DNA of 64,000 nt from Shewanella sp. ANA-3 (GTDB lineage Bacteria > Pseudomonadota > Gammaproteobacteria > Enterobacterales > Shewanellaceae): assembly GCF_000203935.1 (NCBI RefSeq), contig NC_008577.1:4774001-4838000 (forward strand). The letters are read 5' to 3'. Every line of letters starts with the position of its first letter. Position 1 is the first letter of the stretch. The position numbers were made by a program, and so were the translations under genes. Positions 35,212 to 43,459 of this stretch are shown here, in pieces. The notes under the pieces were generated by a model, which ran no database searches, was not told the origin of the DNA, and worked only from the letters and a program-made list of their open reading frames with translations.

Positions 35212-35976
35212 TTAAAACTGGTAACCAATAGACACACCATATTCAATACCATCATTATATTGTGACCCCCAACTATCATAATGGGTAAGATGTAGTTTGG
35301 TGTATATTGAGTCGGTTAATAATGTTTGCAAAGTGGTTATGATTTGATGACCATAACTATCATAAGAAAAAAGTTCCTGATGCGCTTTATCCCGATCAAT
35401 TTGAGCCTCGTAATTTAGACTAAAGCTATGTTTAAGCCCTAATAGCTCAAACGGATATTTTGCATTCAATACAACTGCGTAGCCGGATAAATCGTTGAAT
35501 TTCTCTGATGTAGGAGAAAAGTTACCAAAGGTATAATTGAAGCCAACGCCGTAATTTAGTGATAGCGCCTTAATTTTTGCATTATGTGTAAAGCCGAAAT
35601 AAAGATTATCTTCAACTAAGGTTTCACTTGCTGATACAAAGTTTTGCGTCCAAAAATTGAAATTTGATTCACCAATTTTATTTTCCAGTATCATTAATGA
35701 CTTAAGTGTTGTTTTTCCATCTTGATTCTTCTGATTCTCCGCCAGTTCAGCAGGGTTTTCTAATTTTACATTCGCAAAATAGGTACCCCAATCCGCAATT
35801 CCCAAATGATTTAACTTAACAAATGGTTGATTAAATACTCCTGGGTTATCATCTTCTGTACTATTGGTATAAAACTTATAACCAAGATCGACACTAGTTT
35901 TAGCCACATCGGCATAGATTGAAGTACTAATAAACACTGTACTTAACAAAGCAGCCACTATGCTTTTATTCAACAT
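35212..35976 (-). CDS. Tsx/OmpK-like outer-membrane channel
   Basis: A 254-residue protein with a signal peptide (IVAALLSTVFISTSIYA) and a mature part of alternating strands ending in an aromatic residue (SIGYQF), the sign of an outer-membrane beta-barrel. The segments VDLGYKFYTN, HLGIADWGTYFANVKLE and THYDSWGSQYNDGIEYG resemble the nucleoside-channel Tsx/OmpK family. Located directly upstream of urdA in the same orientation, it may carry urocanate or other imidazoles across the outer membrane; that is inferred from context. The ribosome binding site GGAGGATTT is excellent. The surrounding sequence is clearly AT-richer than the flanks. Confidence 0.82.
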   Translation of the reverse strand: MLNKSIVAALLSTVFISTSIYADVAKTSVDLGYKFYTNSTEDDNPGVFNQPFVKLNHLGIADWGTYFANVKLENPAELAENQKNQDGKTTLKSLMILENKIGESNFNFWTQNFVSASETLVEDNLYFGFTHNAKIKALSLNYGVGFNYTFGNFSPTSEKFNDLSGYAVVLNAKYPFELLGLKHSFSLNYEAQIDRDKAHQELFSYDSYGHQIITTLQTLLTDSIYTKLHLTHYDSWGSQYNDGIEYGVSIGYQF

Positions 35977-36163
35977 AAATCCTCCATACCCTTATATATT
36001 ACTAGAAGGTAGTTCCCTTACCGACAATAGATTTATCGATATAGAAACCATTTATGGATATTTTTACAACAATAGTTAAAATGGCTATGTGATCTATGAT
36101 TTAAATTTTTTTTGGGTTTTGAATGTGTGTGGTTTTATGCAGTAAATGCATAATTTAATCGGC

Positions 36164-37405
36164 TTACATTATTTCTAATCTTGCTATAAATAGATTGTTT
36201 TTTGATGATGTATAAAAAATCCATCCTAATTGCTGCGCTAACCGTCTGACTAATAATAAACCTAAGCCAAAACCACTATGATCTTGATCGCTATACGAGT
36301 TAACAATCTCTATTGTGCAACCCTCTTGAATGATAAATATATCTACACTGCCATGCTCAATACTATTTCTTAACAAATTACTGATAATAATCCGCAACGG
36401 ATGGAGCTGAACTAAGAGTCGAGTATTATCTGTCACTAACTGTATATTGCGGTCCAATCCATGCACCCACTTTTGCTCCTCTACAATACCAACAAGTAAA
36501 GGAGAAATGGCCACCATCTCCTTTTCCATGACAGAGCACTCCTTATTTGTTAGCCAGAGTAATGTTTCAATGAGTGACTTCATTTGTCTCGTTGCTTGCG
36601 AAGCATGTAAAGTCGCACCAGTCAGTTCACCTTGCTGCAACTCGAGGATTTCAAATGAAGACTGACATATTGCAACTGGCGTACGCAATTCGTGACTAGC
36701 AAAACGTAAGAAATTCAGCTCTCGCTGCTGGGCTTCTTGGAGTTGTAATATAGAATGATCTAATGCATCAACAATTGCCTGTAATTCAGCATATTCTTGT
36801 TTTGGCAAACGAAGTCTGCCCCCCACCTCCCAATCATGCTGTTTAATCGCATGACTAATTTGATGAACTGGTTTAATCACTTTGCTCTGCATATAAAATG
36901 CAAGGCTTGCACTTGCACAAAAGGTTATCAGTACAAGTAACAAGATGGCCGTCATGTTTTTTGGCGCAAATTGCAAATCATGTGTAACACTGTAGTTCAG
37001 CCAAATATAGAGGGGTTGACCTGCTTGCGTGTAGTACACACTTAATGCATCAACAAAAGGACCTTCGGCATGCTCATACAAAATTTTGTTCGCATCTGTT
37101 AAGACCTCATTATTACTTAACTCTCTAATTTGAGCAGGAATATCTAACCAATGAAGATATACGGTTAAGTGATCAGTTTTTAGAATTGGTGGATTAATCG
37201 CTTGCTGTGATTGAATATGCGGACTCGTTTTCAATAGCACTTCAGCTGCTTGCCCAACATTATGGATAGTGACTTCATGCATAGAAATCATCCCAGCGCA
37301 CATCATGCATAGAGGGATAAAACTATTAACTGCTAATGTTATTAATAGAAAAATAACACCCCAAACTTGATAACTTCGTTTGAGACTGAGCTTAGGCATT
37401 TGCAT
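36164..37405 (-). CDS. Two-component sensor histidine kinase of the urocanate locus
   Basis: A 413-residue membrane sensor. Two membrane helices (about residues 10-32 and 155-178) enclose a periplasmic domain of some 120 residues with no recognised family. A linker, the dimerisation domain with FASHELRTPVA (phospho-acceptor His near residue 238) and an ATPase domain follow. In the ATPase domain the N box is NLLRNSIEHG and the G2-type box is SGFGLGLLLVRRL; the usual DNGPG (G1) segment is replaced by EIVNSYSDQD, a reduced form seen in some QseC-like kinases. It overlaps the response-regulator gene by 14 bases (ATG 37405, AGGG upstream). The probable input is urocanate or a related compound; inferred from neighbours. 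Confidence 0.88.
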   Translation of the reverse strand: MQMPKLSLKRSYQVWGVIFLLITLAVNSFIPLCMMCAGMISMHEVTIHNVGQAAEVLLKTSPHIQSQQAINPPILKTDHLTVYLHWLDIPAQIRELSNNEVLTDANKILYEHAEGPFVDALSVYYTQAGQPLYIWLNYSVTHDLQFAPKNMTAILLLVLITFCASASLAFYMQSKVIKPVHQISHAIKQHDWEVGGRLRLPKQEYAELQAIVDALDHSILQLQEAQQRELNFLRFASHELRTPVAICQSSFEILELQQGELTGATLHASQATRQMKSLIETLLWLTNKECSVMEKEMVAISPLLVGIVEEQKWVHGLDRNIQLVTDNTRLLVQLHPLRIIISNLLRNSIEHGSVDIFIIQEGCTIEIVNSYSDQDHSGFGLGLLLVRRLAQQLGWIFYTSSKNNLFIARLEIM

Positions 37406-38069
37406 CAAAATCGTCCCTAAGACTTAATCCGACCCCACGAATCGTATGCAATAATTGGCTTTTGAAGGGTCTATCGATCACCCTTCGTAGAAGATGAATA
37501 TGACTACGTAGGCTATCACTATCAGGAATAGTATCGGGCCAAATGACTCGCTCGATTTCTTCTCGACTTACGGTTTCAGGGCTGCGTCGCGCTAATAAAG
37601 CTAAGATCTGCCAACTCGTTTTAGATAAGGTAAGCAGTTGATCTTGTCGATAAACTAAATGATTTCCAAAATCTATTTCTAGATCGCCGATAACTAAACG
37701 TTGAGGTGCAGGTCGACGTTGGGCAACGACTTTCAATCGTGCGACTAACTCTTCCATCGCGAAGGGTTTAACTAAATAATCGTCAGCACCAACAGCGAAT
37801 CCATCCAAACGTTCCCTCAAGCTACTGCGTGCAGTTAACATAATAATTGGTGAAGTAATGCACTGCGCTTTCCATCGCTCACAGGCTTTTATTCCATCAC
37901 CATCCGGTAAATTCAGGTCAAGAATAACTACGTCGAATTGTTGCTGACTAATAAGCATATCAGCTTGCGCCAAGTTAAATGCGTAATCACATTCGATGCC
38001 ACTTAACTCAAGGTATTGAATGATGTTATTTGATAAAAGTCGATTATCCTCAACCAGTAAGACCAACAT
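37392..38069 (-). CDS. OmpR/PhoP-family response regulator of the urocanate locus
   Basis: A 225-residue response regulator. The receiver domain has the acidic pair in LLVEDNR, the phospho-acceptor Asp51 in VVILDLNLPDGDG, Thr in IIMLTARS and the Lys in YLVKPFAM. The C-terminal winged helix (SKTSWQILALLARRSPETVSREE; SLRSHIHLLRRVI) binds DNA. It is translationally coupled to the kinase gene behind it and starts two bases after the stop of the LuxR-type gene before it. Likely targets are the porin-urdA genes. Confidence 0.92.
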   Translation of the reverse strand: MLVLLVEDNRLLSNNIIQYLELSGIECDYAFNLAQADMLISQQQFDVVILDLNLPDGDGIKACERWKAQCITSPIIMLTARSSLRERLDGFAVGADDYLVKPFAMEELVARLKVVAQRRPAPQRLVIGDLEIDFGNHLVYRQDQLLTLSKTSWQILALLARRSPETVSREEIERVIWPDTIPDSDSLRSHIHLLRRVIDRPFKSQLLHTIRGVGLSLRDDFDANA

Positions 38070-38071
38070 AT

Positions 38072-38818
38072 TTAAATCAACTCATATTGATGTGCCAAAT
38101 GAATCAAGTTTGCTCGATTAGCTGCACCAAATTTTTTTCGCATGGATTCCATATGATATTCAACTCCCCTAACACTTATCGGGAGCTGAGTAGAAATTTC
38201 ATCGTTTTGCAGACCATTGGCGACCATTTGCAAAATATCTCTGGCATTTTCTTTTAGCAGGGAACTTTGTAGAAATGGGTTAAACATTGGCTTGTTGCAT
38301 TCAAACAGTTTGTACTGAGCCTCCTTCAACACATCGGCCAATCCGTCTAACACAATTTCTGAGTAACTTTGTTGACTCAACAGCATAAAGCGGCCAGTCC
38401 AACGACATTGGTCGTGACACACAATCGGCCAACTCAAGACTGTTTGAATATTGTGTTTCTGAAACAACGCACAGGCCTTAGTATCTTTTTCATTTGTCAG
38501 TCTATATACATAGGGTTTTGATGTATCGAGTGAAAGCCCAAAATTAGTGTCATTAGCTGCCACCTGATTTAAATAAAAACGCTGCAATTGAGCAACGATG
38601 GGTGAAGAAGCTACGCTAGCGATCGGTTTACGCAGTGCTATTGGGGAAAAGAGACTAGTATCTTCCGGAAAATGATAGTTTTCATAGGCGCAGTGTGGGA
38701 TCCCTTGAAACCAGAAACCACTAAAACCGTGCAGTTTCAATGAAGTACTAATCCCCTGAATAACATCTTTTAACGTCGATACTGTACTGGCATTTGATAG
38801 CGCATGTTTAGCATCCAT
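38072..38818 (-). CDS. LuxR-type transcriptional regulator of the urocanate locus
   Basis: A 248-residue protein with a C-terminal LuxR helix-turn-helix (ARDILQMVANGLQNDEIST, then GVEYHMESMRKKFGAANR) and an N-terminal sensing domain of about 165 residues (FSGFWFQGIPHC; TVLSWPIVCHDQCRWTGRFM) that looks like the ligand-binding domain of autoinducer-type LuxR proteins or a GAF/PAS fold. No acyl-homoserine-lactone synthase is nearby, so it is an orphan; the ligand is unknown. GGGGG before the ATG at 38818 supports this start. It heads a minus-strand series with the response regulator and kinase, giving two regulators for one small pathway. Confidence 0.87.
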   Translation of the reverse strand: MDAKHALSNASTVSTLKDVIQGISTSLKLHGFSGFWFQGIPHCAYENYHFPEDTSLFSPIALRKPIASVASSPIVAQLQRFYLNQVAANDTNFGLSLDTSKPYVYRLTNEKDTKACALFQKHNIQTVLSWPIVCHDQCRWTGRFMLLSQQSYSEIVLDGLADVLKEAQYKLFECNKPMFNPFLQSSLLKENARDILQMVANGLQNDEISTQLPISVRGVEYHMESMRKKFGAANRANLIHLAHQYELI

Positions 38819-38986
38819 AAATACCCCCAAACCAAATAATAAGTAAATTACCTCAATACAAAAAACAAACAAAATCTATTGATACATATACTTACATCTG
38901 ATCCCAAAAATAAAACTTATTTTTTATTTCCCGTTTTTTTTGACATTGTTTTGACGTAAGCAAAGGTAAAATGCATTGCCGCTTGC

Positions 38987-39775
38987 CTACTCCTCGAACG
39001 CTTCCAACAACCCCGGTGCTTCCGCTCTGGCGAGACACCATATTTGCACCTGTATATATCGCGCCTCGAACAAACGGGCAATTTCTGCCACTGTTGTGCC
39101 AGTCGTCACCACATCGTCCACCAGCGCAATCCGTTGATAAGCAAAATCTGCATTTAACTCAAAAGCATCCTGTAGATTTCGTCGTCGCTGTGTGCCATTG
39201 AGTCCGGCTTGTGGGCGGGTATCCTGCCGCCGAATTAATCCGTCACAGGCCAGTGGCAGCGAGAGCTGCTTCGATAATTCATGGGCGATGAGCCAAGCCT
39301 GATTAAATCCACGTTGGCGCAGCCGATTCGGGTGTAAAGGGACTGGCACTATGGCCTGCGGTAGCGTGATGAATCCTTGCTGTTCAAGCTGACCAATGCG
39401 CGCCACTAAGGCTTGGCACAGAATGGGTAAGGCGGCGAGTTGCCCCTGATATTTAATGGCCGCTATCCAAGGGCCAAAACCTTGATGATAACTGCAAGGT
39501 GCGATGACTTTTCGCGGTTGATGCCGTTGGCACTCTCCGCAATATTCGAGTTCAAGTGACATGGATTTGCCACAACCTAAGCAAATTGGGCTTTGATACA
39601 AACCCGTTTGTAGACATACCTGACAAAATCCCGCTTCCTTTGCATTGAGGGATTGGTGGCACAGTAAGCAGCGGTTAGGTAAACTGCCCGCCAAGTAACG
39701 CTGCCCCAAATGCGAAACTATGCGTAACAGCTTCGCCCCCTGTTGCGACCAAGTCCATTTGCTATCGCCCGACAT
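38987..39775 (-). CDS. ComF-family phosphoribosyltransferase-like protein
   Basis: A 262-residue cytoplasmic protein. The N-terminal part holds two zinc-finger-like Cys pairs (CLLCHQSL; GFCQVCLQ; CLGCGKSM; YCGECQRH). The C-terminal domain is a type I phosphoribosyltransferase with the PRPP-binding motif IALVDDVVTTGTTVAE and the family stretch VPVPLHPNRLRQRGFNQAWLIA. ComF proteins are required for natural transformation in several bacteria and are adjacent to bioH in gammaproteobacteria, as here. AGGAAG precedes the ATG. Confidence 0.93.
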   Translation of the reverse strand: MSGDSKWTWSQQGAKLLRIVSHLGQRYLAGSLPNRCLLCHQSLNAKEAGFCQVCLQTGLYQSPICLGCGKSMSLELEYCGECQRHQPRKVIAPCSYHQGFGPWIAAIKYQGQLAALPILCQALVARIGQLEQQGFITLPQAIVPVPLHPNRLRQRGFNQAWLIAHELSKQLSLPLACDGLIRRQDTRPQAGLNGTQRRRNLQDAFELNADFAYQRIALVDDVVTTGTTVAEIARLFEARYIQVQIWCLARAEAPGLLEAFEE

Positions 39776-39800
39776 ACAACTTCCTATTAGAGGTATTTTA

Positions 39801-40595
39801 GTGAACTCTGCGACGCCAACCCATTATCCCCAACTGCATATCGACACCCGAGGCCAAGGGCCGGATCTGGTAATGCTCCACGGTTGGGGGGTTAATAGCG
39901 CCGTCTTTACGCCGCTCCATGAGCAGCTTTCTGAGTATAGAGTCCACTATGTCGATCTGCCGGGCTTTGGCTTAAGTCAGCCAATCGCAGGCAATTTATC
40001 GACTTGGGTGGATGCGCTAATCCATGCCTTACCCGCCAATGCGATTTGGGCCGGCTGGTCACTGGGTGGCTTAGTGGCCACCCAAGCCGCCATAAGCTAT
40101 CCATCCCATGTCAGAGGATTAATCACTATCGCCTCCTCGCCCTGTTTTATGGCGAGGGAGGAAGAAGCATGGCCAGGCATTCCACCGCAGGTGCTTAGCA
40201 TGTTTGGCGAGCAGCTTGGACAAAATTTACCAAAGACGATTGAGCGCTTTTTAGCGATTCAGGCCATGGGCAGCGAAACCGCTAAAGACGATATCAAGCA
40301 GCTGCGGGATTTAGTGCTAGCGCGCCCGCTACCTGATGCAGCCGCCTTAACGCAAGGTCTTGATATGTTGAATCAAATCGATCTTAGGCCGCAATTATCG
40401 GCGATACAGCAACCTTGGCTGCGGATCTGGGGTCGACTCGATGGACTCGTGCCCAAACGCGTTCAACCTAAGATGCCCACAGCAAGCCACATCACAGATG
40501 TGATGCTCGCCAAGGCATCCCACGCACCGTTTGTGTCCCACAGGGAAGAATTCGTGCAGGCAATTACACCTTGGCTGGCGCAATTCAAGGACTAA
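39801..40595 (+). CDS. bioH: Pimeloyl-ACP methyl ester carboxylesterase BioH
   Basis: A 264-residue alpha/beta hydrolase that frees pimeloyl-ACP from its methyl ester, ending the pimelate stage of biotin synthesis. The catalytic Ser87 is in AGWSLGGLVA, the Asp in GRLDGLVP and the His in KASHAPFVSH; the oxyanion region is VMLHGWGVNSAVF. The GTG at 39801, with AGAGG upstream, gives the usual family length; the ATG at 39720 lies inside comF on the other strand and is rejected. It is divergent from comF by 25 bases. Other biotin genes are not in the window. Confidence 0.95.
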   Translation: MNSATPTHYPQLHIDTRGQGPDLVMLHGWGVNSAVFTPLHEQLSEYRVHYVDLPGFGLSQPIAGNLSTWVDALIHALPANAIWAGWSLGGLVATQAAISYPSHVRGLITIASSPCFMAREEEAWPGIPPQVLSMFGEQLGQNLPKTIERFLAIQAMGSETAKDDIKQLRDLVLARPLPDAAALTQGLDMLNQIDLRPQLSAIQQPWLRIWGRLDGLVPKRVQPKMPTASHITDVMLAKASHAPFVSHREEFVQAITPWLAQFKD

Positions 40596-40656
40596 CGCTT
40601 TATCTTTGTGCAATAAGTGGCTAGTATTTAACCATTAAGGCCACAAGGAATTTTCC

Positions 40657-41211
40657 ATGCTGCTTGTCAGTAACTACCCCCAAGTTCCGATAGCGACGAC
40701 CAATGTCGCGACGGACTCGGCTCGGGTCGACAATCAGCTCAAACCCGTGGTTATCCCGCCGCAGGCCGCGACTAAGGGCCATGAAGAGCGCGCCTTTAAT
40801 CCGCAAAATGAACGTACCGCAGATCAAACTCAGCAACAGGCACGTTTGCTCGAGCAAAATCAGCAACAAGTTCAAGACAAACAGCAACAGCAGCAGTCTT
40901 CACAGCAACAGAGCCAGCAACAGCAAGAGAAGCAAGCTCCGATAGTTGCTGCCGATCGGGCGCTCCCCAAAACTCTTAAAGTGCCAGTGCGCGGCCCAGC
41001 GGCGCTGCAGCGTAAAGATATTCGACTAAAGGTCGGTCAAAACACTCCTCGCCCCGCCAATACCACAGCGAACACCACGACAGCGACGACGCGTCAGCCG
41101 ATGCAAGGGGAGTCTCCTCAGTTTTATCAACAGGTTGGCCAGCGTATTGGGCAATATTATGCGCAGCAGACTCAGCCCGAAGCCGAACCTGCTATGTCGG
41201 CTTGGATTTAA
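40657..41211 (+). CDS. Gln-rich protein of unknown function
   Basis: A 184-residue protein without recognised domain or signal peptide. Its centre (residues 55-92) is a low-complexity Gln-rich stretch coded mainly by CAG/CAA, and the C-terminal half has a Thr/Ala-rich linker (TANTTTATT) followed by QFYQQVGQRIGQYYAQQ. AAGGAA precedes the ATG and a clean terminator follows the stop, so it is a real gene. Shewanella genomes often carry such a protein after bioH (from memory); the function is unknown. Confidence 0.75.
   Translation: MLLVSNYPQVPIATTNVATDSARVDNQLKPVVIPPQAATKGHEERAFNPQNERTADQTQQQARLLEQNQQQVQDKQQQQQSSQQQSQQQQEKQAPIVAADRALPKTLKVPVRGPAALQRKDIRLKVGQNTPRPANTTANTTTATTRQPMQGESPQFYQQVGQRIGQYYAQQTQPEAEPAMSAWI
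40838..40934 (+). repeat. CAG/CAA triplet-rich tract coding for poly-Gln
   Basis: A run of CAA and CAG codons (with longest uninterrupted Gln run near 40880-40895), imperfect enough to limit slippage but a plausible site of length variation between strains. Confidence 0.7.
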
Positions 41212-41242
41212 GATCTGCTGGTTTAAAGACAAGTTTCAAAAT

Positions 41243-41270
41243 AAAAATGCCGCTAATCAGCGGCATTTTT
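41243..41270. terminator. Bidirectional intrinsic terminator
   Basis: AAAAATGCCGCT-AATC-AGCGGCATTTTT, a perfect 12-bp stem, lies between the convergent Gln-rich protein gene and the phosphoglycerol transferase gene. Confidence 0.93.
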
Positions 41271-41277
41271 AATTCGG

Positions 41278-43242
41278 TTATTTACCCGAGCGATACAGCT
41301 CTTGCTGGTAGGCTAGGCTGCCCCACAGGGCCCAACCTAAGGCCTTTTTCTCCAGCGCCTGCGCCGCTGGGGCATAAGGCGTTAAGTGCTCAGTCTTTTC
41401 ATCATACTGGAAGCCCTGCGCCGCTTTTTCTGGCTGCAGGATAACCACATCTTTACCTTCCATCAGGGCAAAGTTTTTATCGTATTGCATCAGCGCACGC
41501 CCCGGCCAATCATCGCTAACCTGAGTTAAGTCACGGCCTAGCATAGGGTAAGAGTCTGAAATGCCAATCAAAGATAACAGAGTTGGCGGCAAGTCGATTT
41601 GACTCACGACACGGTGATCGCGTTTTGGCGCAACATTATCCCCAATAATTAGCCCCGGAATACGGAAGCGCGATACAGGCACCAGATCGGCCCCACCAAC
41701 GCGGCTGTCGTGGTCGGCGACTACGATGAAGACAGTGTCCTTCCAGTAGTCAGCATTTTTCGCCAGTTTGAAGAACTCACCAATTGCATAATCGGCATAT
41801 TTAGCCGCGTTATTGCGGGTCTGCTTAGGTTGTTCATACAGCTCAATACGGCCATCGGGGAATTCGAATGGATCGTGGTTACTCGAGCTAAAGACTAAGC
41901 TAAAGAATGACTTACCTTCACTGTGAAGACGCTCAAACTCACTGTTCGCCTTACGCATTAAATCTTCGTCGGATGCGCCCCAGGAGCCAACAAAGGCCGG
42001 GGACTGATAATCCTTCTGGTCGATAATGTCGCTAAATCCATTACCGAGAAAGAAGCTGCGCATATTGTCGAAATGACTCTCACCGCCGTAGATAAATGGG
42101 GTGGTATAGCCGTGGTTTTTCAGCAATTCGGCGAGGGTGAAAAAGCCCGTCTGACTCTTACCGAGTTTAACCACGGCGCGGGCCGGCGTTGGGGTAAAAC
42201 CTGTCGTCACCGCTTCGATTCCGCGCACTGAACGTGTGCCAGTGGCGTAAAGATTATCGAAATACCAACCTTCCTGTGAGAGCGCATCGATATTCGGCGT
42301 TAAAGGCATACCGCCTAAACTCCCCACAAAACGGGCGCCTAAGCTTTCCTGCAACAGGATCACAAGATTTTTCGGTTTACCGTTGTAACTGGCTTGGTTA
42401 AAGCTTAATGAGGGGATATCGCTCGAAGTAAAGGCACTCTCAGGGCGGCCACTCTCTTGCCTGATTGTGTTGATGATCTCATCTCTATCCAATGAGCCAT
42501 ACACCTTAGAGGCGTCTTCTTCGCTGCCCATTTGCTTAATCGCAAACACTAACGAATAAGCGGAGTTAATCACGAGGGAGTTCACTAATGGATCGTCGGC
42601 AAATGCCACCATCGCGGGGTTGATTGGACGATGGCCTAAGGTTGAACGCGCGCCTAATAGAGTGACCACTATCACCATGACAGCGAGCACAGGACGCCAA
42701 TACCAACGTGGGAAACGCAGATTCTTAGTCAACTTACCACTGAGTGTCCAACCGCCCCACAGCGTCGCGAGGGTGAGCAGCACAGAGAAAATCAGCTCCA
42801 GCTTGCGTCCCGCCCACAGCATCGACAGCACTTCTTTGGGGTAAATCAAATACTCCACATACAAGCGGTTCGGGCGAATGCCGTATTCTTCAATAAAGGC
42901 TGGCGTTGAAACCTCAAGGAATACAATGGCCCACAGACCTAAGGTTAACCATAGGCGCAGCACCCCTTGCCAAATGCGGCCTAGCAGATGATCGCCTGAA
43001 AACAACGCCGTACCTAAGGCAGCGACGCCCCATAACCAACACAGGGTTGCGATATCGACACGAATACCTTGCAGTAACAGATGCGACCAACCGTCAACGG
43101 CGGCCACGCGTTCGCCCTGCCACAGGCCTAAGCCAATGCGGCTAGCCGTAGCAATAGCGAGTACTAACAGACTGAAAATAAGAATGACGCGAAACGGCCC
43201 ATGGGCGGGCTGACGTCCACGAGCGGATAAACCTGACTGCAT
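41278..43242 (-). CDS. LtaS-type (sulfatase-fold) phosphoglycerol transferase
   Basis: A 654-residue inner-membrane protein with about five N-terminal helices and a large periplasmic sulfatase-fold domain. The nucleophilic Thr is in YATGTRSVRGIEAVTTG (near residue 335), with metal-binding features such as IYGGESHFDN and VVADHDSRVGG. Relatives make lipoteichoic acid in Gram-positives, or decorate membrane-derived glucans (OpgB) or lipids with phosphoglycerol or phosphoethanolamine in Gram-negatives. The exact substrate is not evident. The ATG at 43242 is used since the codon at 43254 is TTG. Confidence 0.9.
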   Translation of the reverse strand: MQSGLSARGRQPAHGPFRVILIFSLLVLAIATASRIGLGLWQGERVAAVDGWSHLLLQGIRVDIATLCWLWGVAALGTALFSGDHLLGRIWQGVLRLWLTLGLWAIVFLEVSTPAFIEEYGIRPNRLYVEYLIYPKEVLSMLWAGRKLELIFSVLLTLATLWGGWTLSGKLTKNLRFPRWYWRPVLAVMVIVVTLLGARSTLGHRPINPAMVAFADDPLVNSLVINSAYSLVFAIKQMGSEEDASKVYGSLDRDEIINTIRQESGRPESAFTSSDIPSLSFNQASYNGKPKNLVILLQESLGARFVGSLGGMPLTPNIDALSQEGWYFDNLYATGTRSVRGIEAVTTGFTPTPARAVVKLGKSQTGFFTLAELLKNHGYTTPFIYGGESHFDNMRSFFLGNGFSDIIDQKDYQSPAFVGSWGASDEDLMRKANSEFERLHSEGKSFFSLVFSSSNHDPFEFPDGRIELYEQPKQTRNNAAKYADYAIGEFFKLAKNADYWKDTVFIVVADHDSRVGGADLVPVSRFRIPGLIIGDNVAPKRDHRVVSQIDLPPTLLSLIGISDSYPMLGRDLTQVSDDWPGRALMQYDKNFALMEGKDVVILQPEKAAQGFQYDEKTEHLTPYAPAAQALEKKALGWALWGSLAYQQELYRSGK

Positions 43243-43409
43243 GTATAACCCCAAAACAGTAAACTTCCACTCAGCTTTGGAGTGTCAATTTGAGAAAAAT
43301 CGGTGAAAAAGTTGTGTTATGACAACCGATTTTGCTTAACGTTGCATTAAATGCCGACTTTATATTACCTAGGACAGCATATATGCAACAATTTTGTGGC
43401 TAACAAGTA

Positions 43410-43450
43410 AAAAAATGTCGGCTCGCACACAAGTGTATATTCGAGCCGAC
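43410..43450 (-). terminator. Intrinsic terminator after tex
   Basis: Arms GTCGGCTCG (43417-43425) and CGAGCCGAC (43442-43450) form a perfect 9-bp stem with a 16-nt loop; on the minus strand it is followed by seven T bases. It begins ten bases after the tex stop codon. Confidence 0.85.
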
Positions 43451-43459
43451 CTAGTCAGA

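Noticed and set aside
36040..36110. TCACA half-site in the porin promoter region as a CRP site
   Set aside because: The opposite half does not match TGTGA; only one half-site is present.
39720..39800. N-terminal extension of BioH from ATG 39720
   Set aside because: It overlaps the start of comF on the other strand, has no ribosome binding site, and the GTG at 39801 gives the family length with AGAGG upstream.
40838..40934. Tandem repeats as a CRISPR-like array
   Set aside because: The repeats are in-frame Gln codons inside a coding sequence, with no spacers.
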